Origin: Psychroserpens sp. NJDZ02
GTDB lineage: Bacteria > Bacteroidota > Bacteroidia > Flavobacteriales > Flavobacteriaceae
Assembly: GCF_004843725.1 (NCBI RefSeq)
Contig: NZ_CP039451.1
Coordinates: 1,238,501-1,302,500 of the forward strand
Reading direction: 5' to 3'
DNA length: 64,000 bases
Shown here in pieces: positions 52,957 through 63,977 of this stretch. The position numbers were made by a program, and so were the translations under genes. The notes under the pieces were generated by a model that did not search any database, had not been told where the DNA came from, and worked only from the letters and a program-made list of their open reading frames with translations. Within the stretch, counting starts at the first letter, position 1; each line of letters begins with the position of its first letter.

Positions 52957-53706
52957 TTATCCTTTTAAACTTGCAGATAAATACTCACGATTCATACGTG
53001 CAATATTCTCTAAAGAAATTCCTTTAGGACATTCCACTTCACAAGCGCCAGTATTGGTACAGTTACCAAAACCTTCTTCATCCATTTGCTTAACCATGTT
53101 TAACACACGATCTGTAGCTTCAATTTTACCTTGTGGTAATAAGGCAAATTGAGAAACTTTAGCACCAACAAATAACATTGCTGACGAGTTTTTACAAGAG
53201 GCGACACAAGCCCCACAACCAATACACGTTGCTGCTGAAAAAGCATCATCTGCATCATGTTTGTTTACTGGTATTGCATTAGCATCGATTGTGTTTCCAG
53301 ATGTGTTTACAGATATAAATCCTCCAGCATGTTGGATACGATCAAAAGCACCTCTATCAACTACTAAATCTTTTACTACAGGAAACGCTGTTGCTCTAAA
53401 TGGCTCGATAGTAATTGTATCGCCATCTTTAAACATACGCATGTGTAACTGACAGGTTGTTACACCACGATCAGGTCCATGAGCTTCTCCGTTAATATAT
53501 AAAGAACACATTCCGCAAATACCCTCACGACAATCGTGATCAAAGGCTACGGGTTCTTCATCGTTATTAATTAGTTGTTCGTTTAAAACATCTAACATTT
53601 CAAGGAAAGACATATCTGGTGAGATATCGGTAACTTTATAGTCTACCATTTTCCCTTTATCACTTGCGTTTTTTTGACGCCAAATCTTAAGTGTTAAATT
53701 CATCAT
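52957..53706 (-). CDS. sdhB: succinate dehydrogenase / fumarate reductase iron-sulfur subunit
   Basis: 249 residues. The N-terminal plant-type ferredoxin domain binds 2Fe-2S through [20 protein letters not shown] and a later Cys (TCQLHMRMF). The C-terminal ferredoxin domain has [13 protein letters not shown] and [17 protein letters not shown] for the 4Fe-4S and 3Fe-4S clusters. It passes electrons between the flavin of SdhA and the membrane quinone/heme subunit. It is the last gene of sdhCAB, 8 bases after sdhA. Confidence 0.97.
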   Translation of the reverse strand: MMNLTLKIWRQKNASDKGKMVDYKVTDISPDMSFLEMLDVLNEQLINNDEEPVAFDHDCREGICGMCSLYINGEAHGPDRGVTTCQLHMRMFKDGDTITIEPFRATAFPVVKDLVVDRGAFDRIQHAGGFISVNTSGNTIDANAIPVNKHDADDAFSAATCIGCGACVASCKNSSAMLFVGAKVSQFALLPQGKIEATDRVLNMVKQMDEEGFGNCTNTGACEVECPKGISLENIARMNREYLSASLKG

Positions 53707-53714
53707 AGCTCTCC

Positions 53715-55727
53715 TTATTTATAACTTCTTTGTTTTAATTCGATATCCTTAAACTCTAGTTCCTCTTTATGTAAAACAGCATCACTAGGTTCTCCTTTGT
53801 ACTCCCAAGCAGACACGTATGCAAAATCTTTATCATTACGTAATGCTTCTCCTTTTTGCTCTCCGTCTAACTCCACAGAATCCTCTCTAAAGTGACCTCC
53901 ACAAGATTCTTCTCTGTTTAATGCATCTTTAGCAAATAACTCTCCTAACTCTAAGAAATCAGCTACACGACCAGCTTTTGCAAGCTCTTCGTTAAACTCT
54001 TCATTAGTTCCAGGCACTTTAACTTCTTTCCAGAATTGATCTCTTAATGCTTTGATTTCAGCAATAGCTTCTGTTAATCCTTTTACATTTCTAGACATCC
54101 CTACTTTGTTCCACATGATTTTCCCTAATTTCTTATGGAAATAATCTACAGAATGAGACCCTTTATTAGTTACGAAGAACTCTAGTTTCTCACGTACTTC
54201 TTTTTCAGCCTCTTCAAACTCTTTTGTGTCCGTAGAAATTGCTCCCGTACGGATATCGTTAGATAAGTAGTCACCAATAGTATATGGTAATACAAAATAA
54301 CCATCTGCTAACCCTTGCATTAAAGCAGAAGCCCCAAGTCTATTAGCACCATGGTCAGAGAAATTAGCCTCTCCAATACAGTATAAACCAGGAACGGTTG
54401 TCATTAAGTTATAATCTACCCAAACACCACCCATTGTGTAGTGTACCGCTGGATAAATCATCATTGGTGTGTTGTATGGATCTTGATCTACGATCTTCTC
54501 ATACATTTGAAATAAGTTTCCGTATTTATTTTTGATAACTTCTTGTCCTAACTTTTTAACAAGAACAGCATCATTTTCGTCTAAACCTTTAACGTGAGCA
54601 GTTTCTTTACCGTAACGTTGAATTGCAGAAGCAAAATCTAAGAATACAGCTTCTCCAGTTGCATTCACTCCAAAACCAGCATCACAACGCTCTTTTGCTG
54701 CACGAGAGGCAACATCACGAGGCACTAAGTTTCCGAATGCAGGATAACGACGCTCTAGGTAGTAATCTCTATCTTCTTCAGCTAATTCTCTAGGTTTTAA
54801 TGTCCCAGTTTTAATAGCCTCAACATCTTTCATGTGTTTTGGTACCCAAATACGTCCATCATTACGTAAAGACTCAGACATTAACGTTAGTTTAGACTGA
54901 TGATCTCCAGAAACTGGAATACATGTTGGGTGAATTTGTGTATAACAAGGGTTTGCAAAGTAAGCCCCACGTTTGTGTGCTTTCCATGCTGCTGTTACAT
55001 TACTTCCCATCGCGTTAGTAGATAAGAAGAAAACGTTACCATAACCACCAGTTCCAAGAACCACAGCGTGAGCTGAATGTCTTTCAATTTCTCCAGTAAT
55101 TAAGTTACGTGTTATAATACCACGCGCTTTTCCATCAACCTTAACAACGTCTAACATTTCGTGACGGTTGTACATTTTGATTTTACCACGACCAATTTGA
55201 CGGTTCATAGCAGAATACGCTCCTAATAATAATTGTTGTCCTGTTTGTCCAGCTGCGTAAAAAGTACGTGATACTAATACACCACCAAACGAACGGTTAT
55301 CCAATAATCCACCATACTCACGTGCAAAAGGAACCCCTTGAGCAACACATTGGTCAATTATATTTGCAGATACCTCAGCCAAACGATACACGTTTGCTTC
55401 ACGAGAACGGTAATCTCCTCCTTTTACAGTATCATAAAACAATCTGTAAGTTGAGTCACCATCACCTTGGTAATTTTTTGCTGCGTTAATTCCTCCTTGT
55501 GCTGCAATTGAATGCGCACGTCTTGGAGAATCTTGAAAGCAAAATGCTTTTACATTATATCCTAGCTCTGCTAAAGTTGCAGCAGCCGATCCACCCGCTA
55601 ATCCAGTACCAACCACAATAACATCAATGTTACGTTTGTTAGCAGGGTTTACTAAGTCGATATGATTTTTATAATCCGTCCACTTATCTTTAATTGGACC
55701 TTGAGGTACTTTTGAATCTAAACTCAT
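53715..55727 (-). CDS. sdhA: succinate dehydrogenase / fumarate reductase flavoprotein subunit
   Basis: 670 residues, the long form typical of Bacteroidota and epsilon-type complexes. The FAD-binding start is [20 protein letters not shown]. The histidine that covalently binds FAD lies in [20 protein letters not shown]. The substrate-site region includes [16 protein letters not shown] and [13 protein letters not shown], and the C-terminal FAD segment is [20 protein letters not shown]. It oxidises succinate to fumarate on the cytoplasmic face in the TCA cycle. It lies between sdhC and sdhB. Confidence 0.98.
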   Translation of the reverse strand: MSLDSKVPQGPIKDKWTDYKNHIDLVNPANKRNIDVIVVGTGLAGGSAAATLAELGYNVKAFCFQDSPRRAHSIAAQGGINAAKNYQGDGDSTYRLFYDTVKGGDYRSREANVYRLAEVSANIIDQCVAQGVPFAREYGGLLDNRSFGGVLVSRTFYAAGQTGQQLLLGAYSAMNRQIGRGKIKMYNRHEMLDVVKVDGKARGIITRNLITGEIERHSAHAVVLGTGGYGNVFFLSTNAMGSNVTAAWKAHKRGAYFANPCYTQIHPTCIPVSGDHQSKLTLMSESLRNDGRIWVPKHMKDVEAIKTGTLKPRELAEEDRDYYLERRYPAFGNLVPRDVASRAAKERCDAGFGVNATGEAVFLDFASAIQRYGKETAHVKGLDENDAVLVKKLGQEVIKNKYGNLFQMYEKIVDQDPYNTPMMIYPAVHYTMGGVWVDYNLMTTVPGLYCIGEANFSDHGANRLGASALMQGLADGYFVLPYTIGDYLSNDIRTGAISTDTKEFEEAEKEVREKLEFFVTNKGSHSVDYFHKKLGKIMWNKVGMSRNVKGLTEAIAEIKALRDQFWKEVKVPGTNEEFNEELAKAGRVADFLELGELFAKDALNREESCGGHFREDSVELDGEQKGEALRNDKDFAYVSAWEYKGEPSDAVLHKEELEFKDIELKQRSYK

Positions 55728-55741
55728 AGTAACTATATTTT

Positions 55742-56428
55742 TTAGTGGTTTAAAAAGTGAAACACTGCAATAAAAATGAATCCTAATGGAATCCCGATTG
55801 CATAAATTTTACTAAATCTTTTTAATCCTTTTGTGTATTTGTTATTTGCTCCCACCGACTGAAAAGCCGAATCAAAACCGTGTAATAAGTGTAGTGCTAA
55901 GAAGACAAATGCAACGACGTAAAGCACGACTCTCCATAGATCCACAAATTTGTGTTGTAGCTCTTCATAGTATCTAAACCCGCTATCTGCGTTGTTCGGA
56001 TCTACAAGACCTGACATATCACCAACAATAAATTTGGTATTTAATTCTGGAAACCAGAAATCGTAAAAGTGAAGACAAACGAATGCTAAAATAGCTAATC
56101 CGCTCCAAATCATGTTTCTGCTCATCCAAGAAGAATTTGCACCACCATTGTTTTTGGCATAACTGATTTGTCTTGCTTTGTTGTTTTTAATTTCTAAAAC
56201 AAATCCCATTACAAAGTGAAACACAACTCCGAAAATCAAAACGGGTTGTAATGCATATTGCACTAACGGAAAGGTCCCCATAAAGTGAGACACCTCGTTA
56301 AAAGTCTCTGGACTAAATACCGAAAGTATGTTTATTGAAAAATGTTGAAGTAAAAAAAACATTAGAAAGAATGCCGAAAGTGCCATCGCAAACTTTCTTC
56401 CTATTGAAGAATTTAAAATTCCGCTCAT
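55742..56428 (-). CDS. sdhC: succinate dehydrogenase cytochrome b558 subunit
   Basis: 228 residues with five membrane helices, the single-chain (type B) anchor that replaces SdhC plus SdhD. It starts [20 protein letters not shown]. Heme-ligand histidines are likely in [29 protein letters not shown] and [10 protein letters not shown]. It binds two b hemes and menaquinone and anchors SdhA/B to the inner membrane. It is first in the operon and has a well-formed promoter upstream. Confidence 0.96.
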   Translation of the reverse strand: MSGILNSSIGRKFAMALSAFFLMFFLLQHFSINILSVFSPETFNEVSHFMGTFPLVQYALQPVLIFGVVFHFVMGFVLEIKNNKARQISYAKNNGGANSSWMSRNMIWSGLAILAFVCLHFYDFWFPELNTKFIVGDMSGLVDPNNADSGFRYYEELQHKFVDLWRVVLYVVAFVFLALHLLHGFDSAFQSVGANNKYTKGLKRFSKIYAIGIPLGFIFIAVFHFLNH

Positions 56429-56455
56429 TATAGTTGAAGTTAATTATTTGTCTCA

Positions 56456-56487
56456 CAAAGATAAGCCACAAGCGATATATTAACAAA
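56456..56487 (-). promoter_or_regulatory. promoter of sdhCAB
   Basis: The minus strand reads TTTG, 20 bases, then TATCTTTG (TAnnTTTG), 27 bases before the sdhC ATG. The spacing is as expected for the main Bacteroidota sigma factor. Confidence 0.75.
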
Positions 56488-56535
56488 TTTTAAAACCTAT
56501 TTATACTATTTAGAATGGGTTTAAGTAACTAGTGT

Positions 56536-58230
56536 TTACTCGACATTAACACGAATATGATTGACCCACAACTGCGCTCGATCCAGGTTAGCATGCCATT
56601 GTTCCAACATAAATTGCTTATCATAAGTTAACACCTCATCAAAAACCAACTCCCCATTCAAAACAACCTTAACAGACCTATTTAAATCAACCATTTCTGG
56701 CGAAATATTTATTGAAAACGCACCAATTCGGGACACTTTTACAGTAAACTGATTATCTTCAAAACTGGCCACGATCTTACCTGATGCTCTTGGAAAATCA
56801 AAGGCTTTCTGATGGACATCCACTGTTACCACACTATCGTTTTTATCTAATTTTAACCACTTTACAATATCAAAATTAGCTGTTTTATGCCATGCTTTCT
56901 CAACAGTAGCCGTGTCTAATTTAGCATCGCTAATCCAATCGAGATTACCATAAGCATTATCATCAAACTCCCATTGAATAGTTTTTGGAAACGGTTGTCT
57001 TTTTCGTTGCAACAGATCTTCAAATAGAATATCGTAGGCTGGCTCTGAGTCTTCAAATGCGGGAAACCAATGCGGAAAACCATTATAACGATAATCTTTA
57101 TAATCGGCTTTTAAATCGGCCATTAGCACATTGAGACTATCATTTGCATTGGGTGGATAATAGTAATCTTGATCCGTAGAAAAATTTATAAAAGACCGCG
57201 ATAGGACATTTTTAATAAAAGTACCACCTGTAAATACTTTGGGATACGTATTAAACCCATAAAATCCAGCAAAAGCAGTCGGCTGTTTCATCAGGTAAGA
57301 AAAAGACCCCGTCGCCCCATTAGAATGCCCCGAAACAAACACTTTATTATCGTCGATATTTAATGCCGATTTCAATTGCTTCACAATTTCGGGCACCATA
57401 AAAAAACCCTCATCCTTAAGCATCCAATTAAAGTCTTTATTGCCTTTAGGGAATACCAAAATAACATTGTTAGCATCCGCTCTTTTAGTATATCGACTAT
57501 TATCATACATTAAATTAAGCTTTGTTTCAAACGCAGACAACTCGTTATACCGTAAGGCGCCATGTAAATAAAACAAGACTGCATATTTCTTACTCGGTGT
57601 ATATGATTTTGGTAAATGCACAAAATAAGACGTGCTAGCGGTATCATTTATTTTTAGCGCAATAGAATAGTCTTGTTGTTTCTTTGGCAAGTAATTATTA
57701 GACGTTTTAAGATGCTGATAAAGCTCGTCACCCTCAAAAACAGCTAAATCTTCATTTTTACTGGTGTTAAAAAACTCTTTCTCTTCTGCCTTCAACCTTT
57801 CAAAAAACTGTTCCTTATCATTTAAGGCTGTCTCATATAACGCGATCCATCGACTATCTTCCATTAGATTTTTGTAATCCTCGTCAGCATACTCACCTAA
57901 AATATAATCCCAACCCGGAAATCCCATCTCATCTTCCACCAATTTAGCGGTGCGCTCAAGATAACTAAAAGCCTTATCAAACGCTTTAATCTCACTCGCA
58001 ACAACACTTGCCTCATAAATAGAGTAATCTGTAATACTATCAGGAAACTTAGCAAAGGCCTTTTCATACATTTCTAAAGCGTCTACCTGTTGTAATGAAT
58101 CCTTATCAACTGACAACTGATAAGCAGCTTCAACCATTGCCGTATAGGATTCTCCAGAAATAACGACCTGTTTCTTACAACTTGTTGTAGTTATAAAAAA
58201 AACTAGTATAACAATAGCTAATGGTTTCAT
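56536..58230 (-). CDS. lipoprotein with alpha/beta-hydrolase (esterase-like) domain
   Basis: 564 residues. The lipoprotein signal is MKPLAIVILVFFITTTSCKK. A helical, TPR-like N-terminal region (about 30-150) precedes an alpha/beta hydrolase of the esterase/PHB-depolymerase sort (about 190-400). This domain has AVLFYLHGALR (oxyanion region) and the nucleophile elbow VFVSGHSNGATGSFSY; a late His in NGFPHWFPAFEDS could complete the triad. The C-terminal part is a beta domain. The substrate is unknown. The next gene upstream ends 55 bases away on the same strand. Confidence 0.82.
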   Translation of the reverse strand: MKPLAIVILVFFITTTSCKKQVVISGESYTAMVEAAYQLSVDKDSLQQVDALEMYEKAFAKFPDSITDYSIYEASVVASEIKAFDKAFSYLERTAKLVEDEMGFPGWDYILGEYADEDYKNLMEDSRWIALYETALNDKEQFFERLKAEEKEFFNTSKNEDLAVFEGDELYQHLKTSNNYLPKKQQDYSIALKINDTASTSYFVHLPKSYTPSKKYAVLFYLHGALRYNELSAFETKLNLMYDNSRYTKRADANNVILVFPKGNKDFNWMLKDEGFFMVPEIVKQLKSALNIDDNKVFVSGHSNGATGSFSYLMKQPTAFAGFYGFNTYPKVFTGGTFIKNVLSRSFINFSTDQDYYYPPNANDSLNVLMADLKADYKDYRYNGFPHWFPAFEDSEPAYDILFEDLLQRKRQPFPKTIQWEFDDNAYGNLDWISDAKLDTATVEKAWHKTANFDIVKWLKLDKNDSVVTVDVHQKAFDFPRASGKIVASFEDNQFTVKVSRIGAFSINISPEMVDLNRSVKVVLNGELVFDEVLTYDKQFMLEQWHANLDRAQLWVNHIRVNVE

Positions 58231-58285
58231 AATAGAGGTTTACTATAAAAGAGCAACAATATCTTCCATTGTTACACTTTAGTTA

Positions 58286-61096
58286 TTACTCTACTTCAAA
58301 CTCCTTTACATCACCATCAATTTTAACCAGGTATTTCCCTTTAGGAATATAATATTTATCATTCTTAGCTTTATTGATATCGATAGCCGTATTCTCTTTC
58401 ATCAAAGCCTTTCTTCCGTTTTCATTTATAGTTAAATCGTAAGCAATAAAATTAAACCCTTTATCTATAGCTACTGAAAAATGCTGTACCTCCTTATTAT
58501 TCTCGGACAATATTTTAACCTCTTTTTCACCAGAAGTAGCACTAAACAATGTAATAGTCGTACTTGGCTCAAGTGGCGCCATCCATTTACTCCATGAATT
58601 TCCCCAACGCTTATAATACCTAATCGCATCCAAATCAAAAATAGTCATTGGACTACTTACAACCTTTTCAGAGTCAAATTGTTGAAAAGGTAAAACATTG
58701 GTTTTATAAATCCCTCTACCGTGCGTCCCCAACAACAAATCGTTAGTATCCGCTTGCATTTTTATATCATGCACAGCCACTGCCGGTAAGTTCTTTGAAA
58801 AAGCACTCCATGCGGCACCATTATCAAAACTAACATATGCTCCATTATCCGTTCCTAAATACAAGATGTTTTCTTTGACCTGATCTTCAATAATAACATT
58901 TACTGGAGATTTTGGAATATTTGAACTAATAGACGTCCACGTTTGACCATAATCATCACTCTTATACACATAAGTCCCAAAGTCATCAAATCGACACCCA
59001 TTTAAAGTCGCATACACACGTTCCTTTTTATGTTTTGAAGCCACCACACGTGTCACCCATAAATCGTTAGGTAAATTAGAAGATATAACCTCCCAAGTAG
59101 CCCCTTGATTTTTACTCACATGGATTAAACCATCATCACTACCCACATACAACAATCCAAACTCCAACGGCGATTCGCTAATCGTCGCTATGGTACCATA
59201 AGCCACGTTTCCTTCTTTTCCGCCTTGTGTTAAGTCGTCACTTATGGCTGTCCAAGTATTACCCTGATCTAAAGAACGCATTAATTTGTTACCTCCTAAA
59301 TATAAAATATCCTGATTATGACGCGACAAATGGATTGGGGTTTGCCAATTAAAACGGTATGGCTTTTCACCTAATTCATGTTTTGGTTGAATGTAAGTTT
59401 GCTCGTCAGTGTCTCTATTCAATCTAAAATAATTCCCAAACTGATAACCCGTATACACGATATCGGTATTTCGATTATCAATCTCGATTTGCATGCCATC
59501 GCCACCCATTATACTTTTCCATGGATACGCGCCACTCTGTTCCCAGCTTTTGTCTTCTTTAGCGTCATGCGGACCAACCCAAACACCATTATCTTGCAAA
59601 CCACCATAGACCTGATATGGTTTTTGATTATCTACATTAATGGCATAAAACTGACCTACTGACGGCGAGTTATTTTTTATCCAATTAGCACCATCATCAT
59701 AAGTAATATTAACACCACCATCATTTCCATTCACTAAATGCGCAGGATTTTTTGGATTAATCCAAAGGGCGTGGTGATCCGCATGTACATTTTCTGCACT
59801 AATAGAGGTAAATGTTTTACCACCATCTTTAGACTTTAAAATAGGCACGCCATACACATAAATAGCATTTTGATCGACTGGAGACACGTGTATGTGCCCA
59901 AAATAATACCCATAACTATAATATAAATCATCTAGGTAATCGTCGTGCGTCTTTACCCAAGTTTGTCCACCGTTTGTACTTTTATAAACCTCAGCACCAA
60001 TCACTGGTGTATCAAACAACATAGAATTGGCATCTTCTAAATAATGCGCCAAATCGGCTGGTTTAACATGACCACCACGCACCATTTGCTTGACATTAGC
60101 CGCTCTATATTTTTCCTGAAACCCATTCATTCTTAAAAACCCATTTAGCTTTTTATCTTCAAGGTTTAAAAAATCGGCAGCACTCATGGTTTTAAAATCA
60201 TCTTTTTGCAATCCTCTTGTCGTGGTTTTATTTCCGCTTGACGGACGCCTAAATTGACTATCGTGTATTGCATAAACAATATTATTATCGTAAACTGCCA
60301 ATCCAATACGCCCCACACCATTACCTGTAGGAAATCCACTAGCTTCTGTAGACACTTTTACCCATGTATCGCCTGCATCCGTACTTTTATAAATCGCAGA
60401 ATTATTACCGCTACCATCAAAATTCCACGCTTTTCTATCCTTAGTCCAAGACGTTGCAAATAGGGTATTAAAATCGTTTGACGCTTGTTGCATATCTATT
60501 ATTCCGCTTGAATCATCAATGTATAATGTTTTAACCCAAGTTTTTCCACCATCTTTAGTTTTGTAAACCCCACGATCTTCCGATTTAGAATATAACGCAC
60601 CAGTTACACCAACAATCACCTCATTAACATTATTAGGATTAATCAAAATACGACCAATATGTTGCGAATTAGGCAACCCAACAAACTCCCAATTATCACC
60701 ATTATCATTAGATTTAAGCATCCCAACACCAGCATAAGACGATCGCGAAGCATTATTTTCTCCTGTACCAACCCATAGTGTTCTAGTATTCCAATCGACA
60801 GCAAGCGTTCCCACATTTTGAGTTTGAGCACCATCTAAAATAGGCACAAATGTTGTCCCGTTATTTGTGGTATGCCAAACCCCTCCTGATGCGTAACCCA
60901 CATAAAACTCGGTTGGATTATCAGGATTAACCGCCAAATCCACCACACGACCACTCATAACGGTTGGCCCTATGTTTGTAAAGGGTATATTTTTGACTAT
61001 CGAGCTAGCTTGTAACTGTGCTTTTTCTGTTAATAACGATTGTTGCGCACTAACGGAACACACAATAAAAAGAGATAAAATAAATCTAAAATTCAT
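58286..61096 (-). CDS. exported sortilin/BNR-repeat beta-propeller protein
   Basis: 936 residues starting at the second ATG (MNFRFILSLFIVCSVSAQ); an ATG three codons upstream is equally possible. Nearly the whole chain is BNR/VPS10-type propeller repeats with the Asp-box pattern S-x-D-x-G-x-T-W (KSNDNGDNWEFVG, KTKDGGKTWVKTL, KSTDAGDTWVKVS, RSLDQGNTWTAIS, KSDDYGQTWTSIS). Two propellers are likely. The C-terminus is a small beta domain without a classic T9SS tail. Such proteins bind glycans or proteins. There is no sialidase arginine triad I can identify. Confidence 0.87.
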   Translation of the reverse strand: MNFRFILSLFIVCSVSAQQSLLTEKAQLQASSIVKNIPFTNIGPTVMSGRVVDLAVNPDNPTEFYVGYASGGVWHTTNNGTTFVPILDGAQTQNVGTLAVDWNTRTLWVGTGENNASRSSYAGVGMLKSNDNGDNWEFVGLPNSQHIGRILINPNNVNEVIVGVTGALYSKSEDRGVYKTKDGGKTWVKTLYIDDSSGIIDMQQASNDFNTLFATSWTKDRKAWNFDGSGNNSAIYKSTDAGDTWVKVSTEASGFPTGNGVGRIGLAVYDNNIVYAIHDSQFRRPSSGNKTTTRGLQKDDFKTMSAADFLNLEDKKLNGFLRMNGFQEKYRAANVKQMVRGGHVKPADLAHYLEDANSMLFDTPVIGAEVYKSTNGGQTWVKTHDDYLDDLYYSYGYYFGHIHVSPVDQNAIYVYGVPILKSKDGGKTFTSISAENVHADHHALWINPKNPAHLVNGNDGGVNITYDDGANWIKNNSPSVGQFYAINVDNQKPYQVYGGLQDNGVWVGPHDAKEDKSWEQSGAYPWKSIMGGDGMQIEIDNRNTDIVYTGYQFGNYFRLNRDTDEQTYIQPKHELGEKPYRFNWQTPIHLSRHNQDILYLGGNKLMRSLDQGNTWTAISDDLTQGGKEGNVAYGTIATISESPLEFGLLYVGSDDGLIHVSKNQGATWEVISSNLPNDLWVTRVVASKHKKERVYATLNGCRFDDFGTYVYKSDDYGQTWTSISSNIPKSPVNVIIEDQVKENILYLGTDNGAYVSFDNGAAWSAFSKNLPAVAVHDIKMQADTNDLLLGTHGRGIYKTNVLPFQQFDSEKVVSSPMTIFDLDAIRYYKRWGNSWSKWMAPLEPSTTITLFSATSGEKEVKILSENNKEVQHFSVAIDKGFNFIAYDLTINENGRKALMKENTAIDINKAKNDKYYIPKGKYLVKIDGDVKEFEVE

Positions 61097-61302
61097 AGTT
61101 GTCATTTATAAGTTTTGAAGATACTGATAAAAGTAAAAAGGACAAAGTTAATTAGTAAAAGGCGCTACATTTTAAGACGCTTTTATAAGTTATGTATTTT
61201 AAAGTTCTTATTTTTGAAGTAGAATTTCAATCCTAATAAGACGCCCACTTTTCTGAAAAAACTTCAGTACCATTTGTGGCAATAAAAAAACATATTTTTC
61301 TT

Positions 61303-62595
61303 ATGAAATACCACCAAATAGACGCAGCACTTTTTGTTAAAAATCGTAAAAATTTTGCGGCTCAAATGAAACCAAAAAGCATTGCCTTTTTTAACTCAAA
61401 TGACATTTACCCAATTAGCGCTGATAGCACACTACCTTTCCAACAACACAGAGATATCTTTTATTTAAGTGGCGTTGATCAAGAAGAAAGCATTTTAGTG
61501 CTTTTTCCAGATTGTCCAAATCCTAAAAACCGTGAAGTCTTATTTTTAAAAGAAACAAACGCACATATTGCCGTTTGGGAAGGTGAAAAACTTACCAAAG
61601 ACGCTGCTTTTGCGACTAGCGGAATTAAAACCGTATACTGGTTACAAGATTTAGAAAAAGTCGTTTTTGAAATGATGACACAAGCAGAAACCGTTTACAT
61701 CAATACCAACGAGCATTACCGAGCTAATGTAGAAACGGAAACCAGAGAAGACCGTTTTACAAAATGGATAAAAGACAAATATCCTGCGCATAGTGTTGCC
61801 AAAAGTAATCCAATATTACAACGTTTACGCTCTGTAAAAGACCAAATAGAATTAGATCTAATCCAAAAAGCATGTGATATTACCGAAAAAGGTTTTAGAC
61901 GTGTTTTAGGTTTTACAAAACCTGGTGTTATGGAATATAACATTGAAGCCGAATTTATGCACGAGTTTTTAAATAACCGTTCTAAAGGTTTTGCGTATAC
62001 ACCAATTGTAGGTTCTGGAAATAATGCCAACGTATTACATTATATAGAGAATAACCAAGACTGTAAGGCTGGTGATTTAATTTTAATTGACGCTGGAGCG
62101 GAATATGCTAATTACGCCAGCGACATGACCCGTACTATTCCTGTGTCCGGTAAATTTAACGACCGACAAAAAGCCGTTTACAATGCGGTTTTAAGAGTGA
62201 AAAATGAAGCGACCAAACTACTAGTCCCTGGAACCATTTGGGCAGACTACCATATTGAAGTTGGTAAATTAATGACTAGCGAATTACTAGGTCTTGGTTT
62301 ACTAGACAAAGCAGACGTTGCTAACGAAAATCCAGATTGGCCAGCTTATAAAAAATATTTTATGCACGGTACCTCTCACCATATGGGATTAGATACGCAC
62401 GATTACGGTATTTTAACCGAGCCAATGCAAGCCAATAACGTGTTTACAGTAGAACCAGGGATTTATATTCCTGCAGAAGGCTTTGGTATTAGACTAGAAG
62501 ACGATGTGGTAATCCAAAAATCTGGAGCACCATTTAATTTAATGCGCAATATCCCTATTGAAGTAGAAGAGATTGAGAGCTTAATGAATAAGTAA
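61303..62595 (+). CDS. pepP: aminopeptidase P family metallopeptidase
   Basis: 430 residues from ATG 61303 (MKYHQIDAALFVKNRKNF); a GTG 27 bases upstream has no support. The N-terminal creatinase-like domain (1 to about 170) precedes the pita-bread fold. Metal ligands are D263 (LILIDAGAEY), D274 (NYASDMTRTI), a His in HGTSHHMGLDTHD, and the glutamates in FTVEPGIYIP and GFGIRLEDDVVI. It removes N-terminal residues preceding proline. It is a single gene followed by a strong terminator. Confidence 0.96.
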   Translation: MKYHQIDAALFVKNRKNFAAQMKPKSIAFFNSNDIYPISADSTLPFQQHRDIFYLSGVDQEESILVLFPDCPNPKNREVLFLKETNAHIAVWEGEKLTKDAAFATSGIKTVYWLQDLEKVVFEMMTQAETVYINTNEHYRANVETETREDRFTKWIKDKYPAHSVAKSNPILQRLRSVKDQIELDLIQKACDITEKGFRRVLGFTKPGVMEYNIEAEFMHEFLNNRSKGFAYTPIVGSGNNANVLHYIENNQDCKAGDLILIDAGAEYANYASDMTRTIPVSGKFNDRQKAVYNAVLRVKNEATKLLVPGTIWADYHIEVGKLMTSELLGLGLLDKADVANENPDWPAYKKYFMHGTSHHMGLDTHDYGILTEPMQANNVFTVEPGIYIPAEGFGIRLEDDVVIQKSGAPFNLMRNIPIEVEEIESLMNK

Positions 62596-62616
62596 TACTA
62601 TCTATTATACAAACAG

Positions 62617-62645
62617 AAAAGCGAGCGTAATAGCTCGCTTTTTTT
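62617..62645 (+). terminator. Rho-independent terminator of pepP
   Basis: AAAAGCGAGC/GCTCGCTTTT with a 6-base loop and a T run, 21 bases past the stop codon. Confidence 0.93.
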
Positions 62646-62727
62646 GTTCTAATTTAAATCATAAGCTTAAAATAAACGACACCTCAGGCAACCATTACTA
62701 AACAATTAGCGTCTATTATAAAACAGA

Positions 62728-62746
62728 GCGTAACGACTGTTTACGC
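62728..62746. promoter_or_regulatory. inverted repeat upstream of the aspartyl-protease lipoprotein gene
   Basis: GCGTAA/TTACGC with a 7-base spacer, overlapping a second inverted pair AAACAG/CTGTTT (62721-62742), 28 bases before the ATG. It could be an operator or a leader stem; no regulator is known. Confidence 0.3.
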
Positions 62747-62774
62747 ACTACAAATTTAAAAAGACACGCTAATC

Positions 62775-63977
62775 ATGACATTAAACAAACTATTCCATTC
62801 GATTTTAATACTAGTATTACTAACAGGTTGTGCAGGATCCAACATAGACAAAGTTTTAAAACAAGGCCATGTGCTTCAAGAAAATTACAAAACAACTATT
62901 CCGTTTACCTACGTTAATGGTTGGATTGTTTTAGAAGTACAAATGGACGGTACTCCTTATCATTTTATTTTAGACACAGGCTCATCAAATATAATAACCA
63001 AAGAACTTGCTAAAAAACTAGCTGTCAAAGTACTTGGTGCCGAAGAAATAAAGGATGTAAACGACACAGCAAACGCCACCGAATATACAAGAATTGCAAA
63101 TATAAAGATAGGCGCTGTCGATTTTCAAAACACCATTGCAGGCATCGTTGACCTTAATAAAATAACAGAAATAAGTTGCACCAAAATTGATGGTCTAATC
63201 GGTTCCAATTTAATGAGAAAAGCCGTTTGGGATTTTGATTTTGAAAAACAACTAATAACCATAGTTACTGACGAAAGCCAATTAGAGCTCCCTGAAGACA
63301 CTATAGATTCTAAATTATATATCGGTACCGCAGGAATTCCCTCTATTACTTTAAAAATAAACGGACAAAAGGTACTGAATAACACGGTCGATTTCGGAAA
63401 TTCAGGCAATAACCTATTGCGAGGCGACTATTTTCAAAAACAAAAAGACGCCAACCTAATAACAAAGCATATAAAAGGAACTACAAAAGCATTTGGTGGC
63501 TTTGGTCGTACCGAGAGTAAACCATTTTATCAAGTAAATATTGATGAATTAAAAATTGGTAATCACATTGTTAATAATATACACGCCAATGTAAAAAGTG
63601 GCTCTGGTAATAATTTAGGCTTAGCCTTCTTCAAAAACTATAGAGTGATCTTAAACTGGAACAAGAAAAGAATACGGATGATAGAAATTACCAAAGCAGG
63701 GCATGATACTTATAAAACCTATGGCTTTTCTACACTTTATGACAATCAAGCTATTTACGTTAACACAATTATAGAAACATCCAGTGCTTCTCAATTTTTA
63801 AAGCAAGACGATCAAATACTCAGTATCAATACTTCAAATTATACTAATATTACAGAAGCAGACTATTGCGCTTTCTATCGTGACGGTTTAACTACTGACG
63901 AAGACACCTTATCTATTACCGTTTTAAGAGCTAAAAAAGAATTAACGTTTGAATTAGTAAAAACGACATTGCTTTAA
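62775..63977 (+). CDS. retropepsin-like aspartyl protease lipoprotein with C-terminal PDZ-like domain
   Basis: 400 residues. The lipoprotein signal ends ILVLLTGCAG. The first aspartyl-protease lobe has HFILDTGSSNIITKE (D67) and IDGLIGSNLMRK. The second lobe reads VDFGNSGNNLLRGDYF (D206), a degenerate D-F-G-N-S-G in place of DTG/DSG. The last ~80 residues (ASQFLKQDDQILSINTSN) resemble the PDZ fold found at the end of this Bacteroidota family. Activity is uncertain because of the altered second motif. The window ends 23 bases after the stop codon. Confidence 0.85.
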   Translation: MTLNKLFHSILILVLLTGCAGSNIDKVLKQGHVLQENYKTTIPFTYVNGWIVLEVQMDGTPYHFILDTGSSNIITKELAKKLAVKVLGAEEIKDVNDTANATEYTRIANIKIGAVDFQNTIAGIVDLNKITEISCTKIDGLIGSNLMRKAVWDFDFEKQLITIVTDESQLELPEDTIDSKLYIGTAGIPSITLKINGQKVLNNTVDFGNSGNNLLRGDYFQKQKDANLITKHIKGTTKAFGGFGRTESKPFYQVNIDELKIGNHIVNNIHANVKSGSGNNLGLAFFKNYRVILNWNKKRIRMIEITKAGHDTYKTYGFSTLYDNQAIYVNTIIETSSASQFLKQDDQILSINTSNYTNITEADYCAFYRDGLTTDEDTLSITVLRAKKELTFELVKTTLL

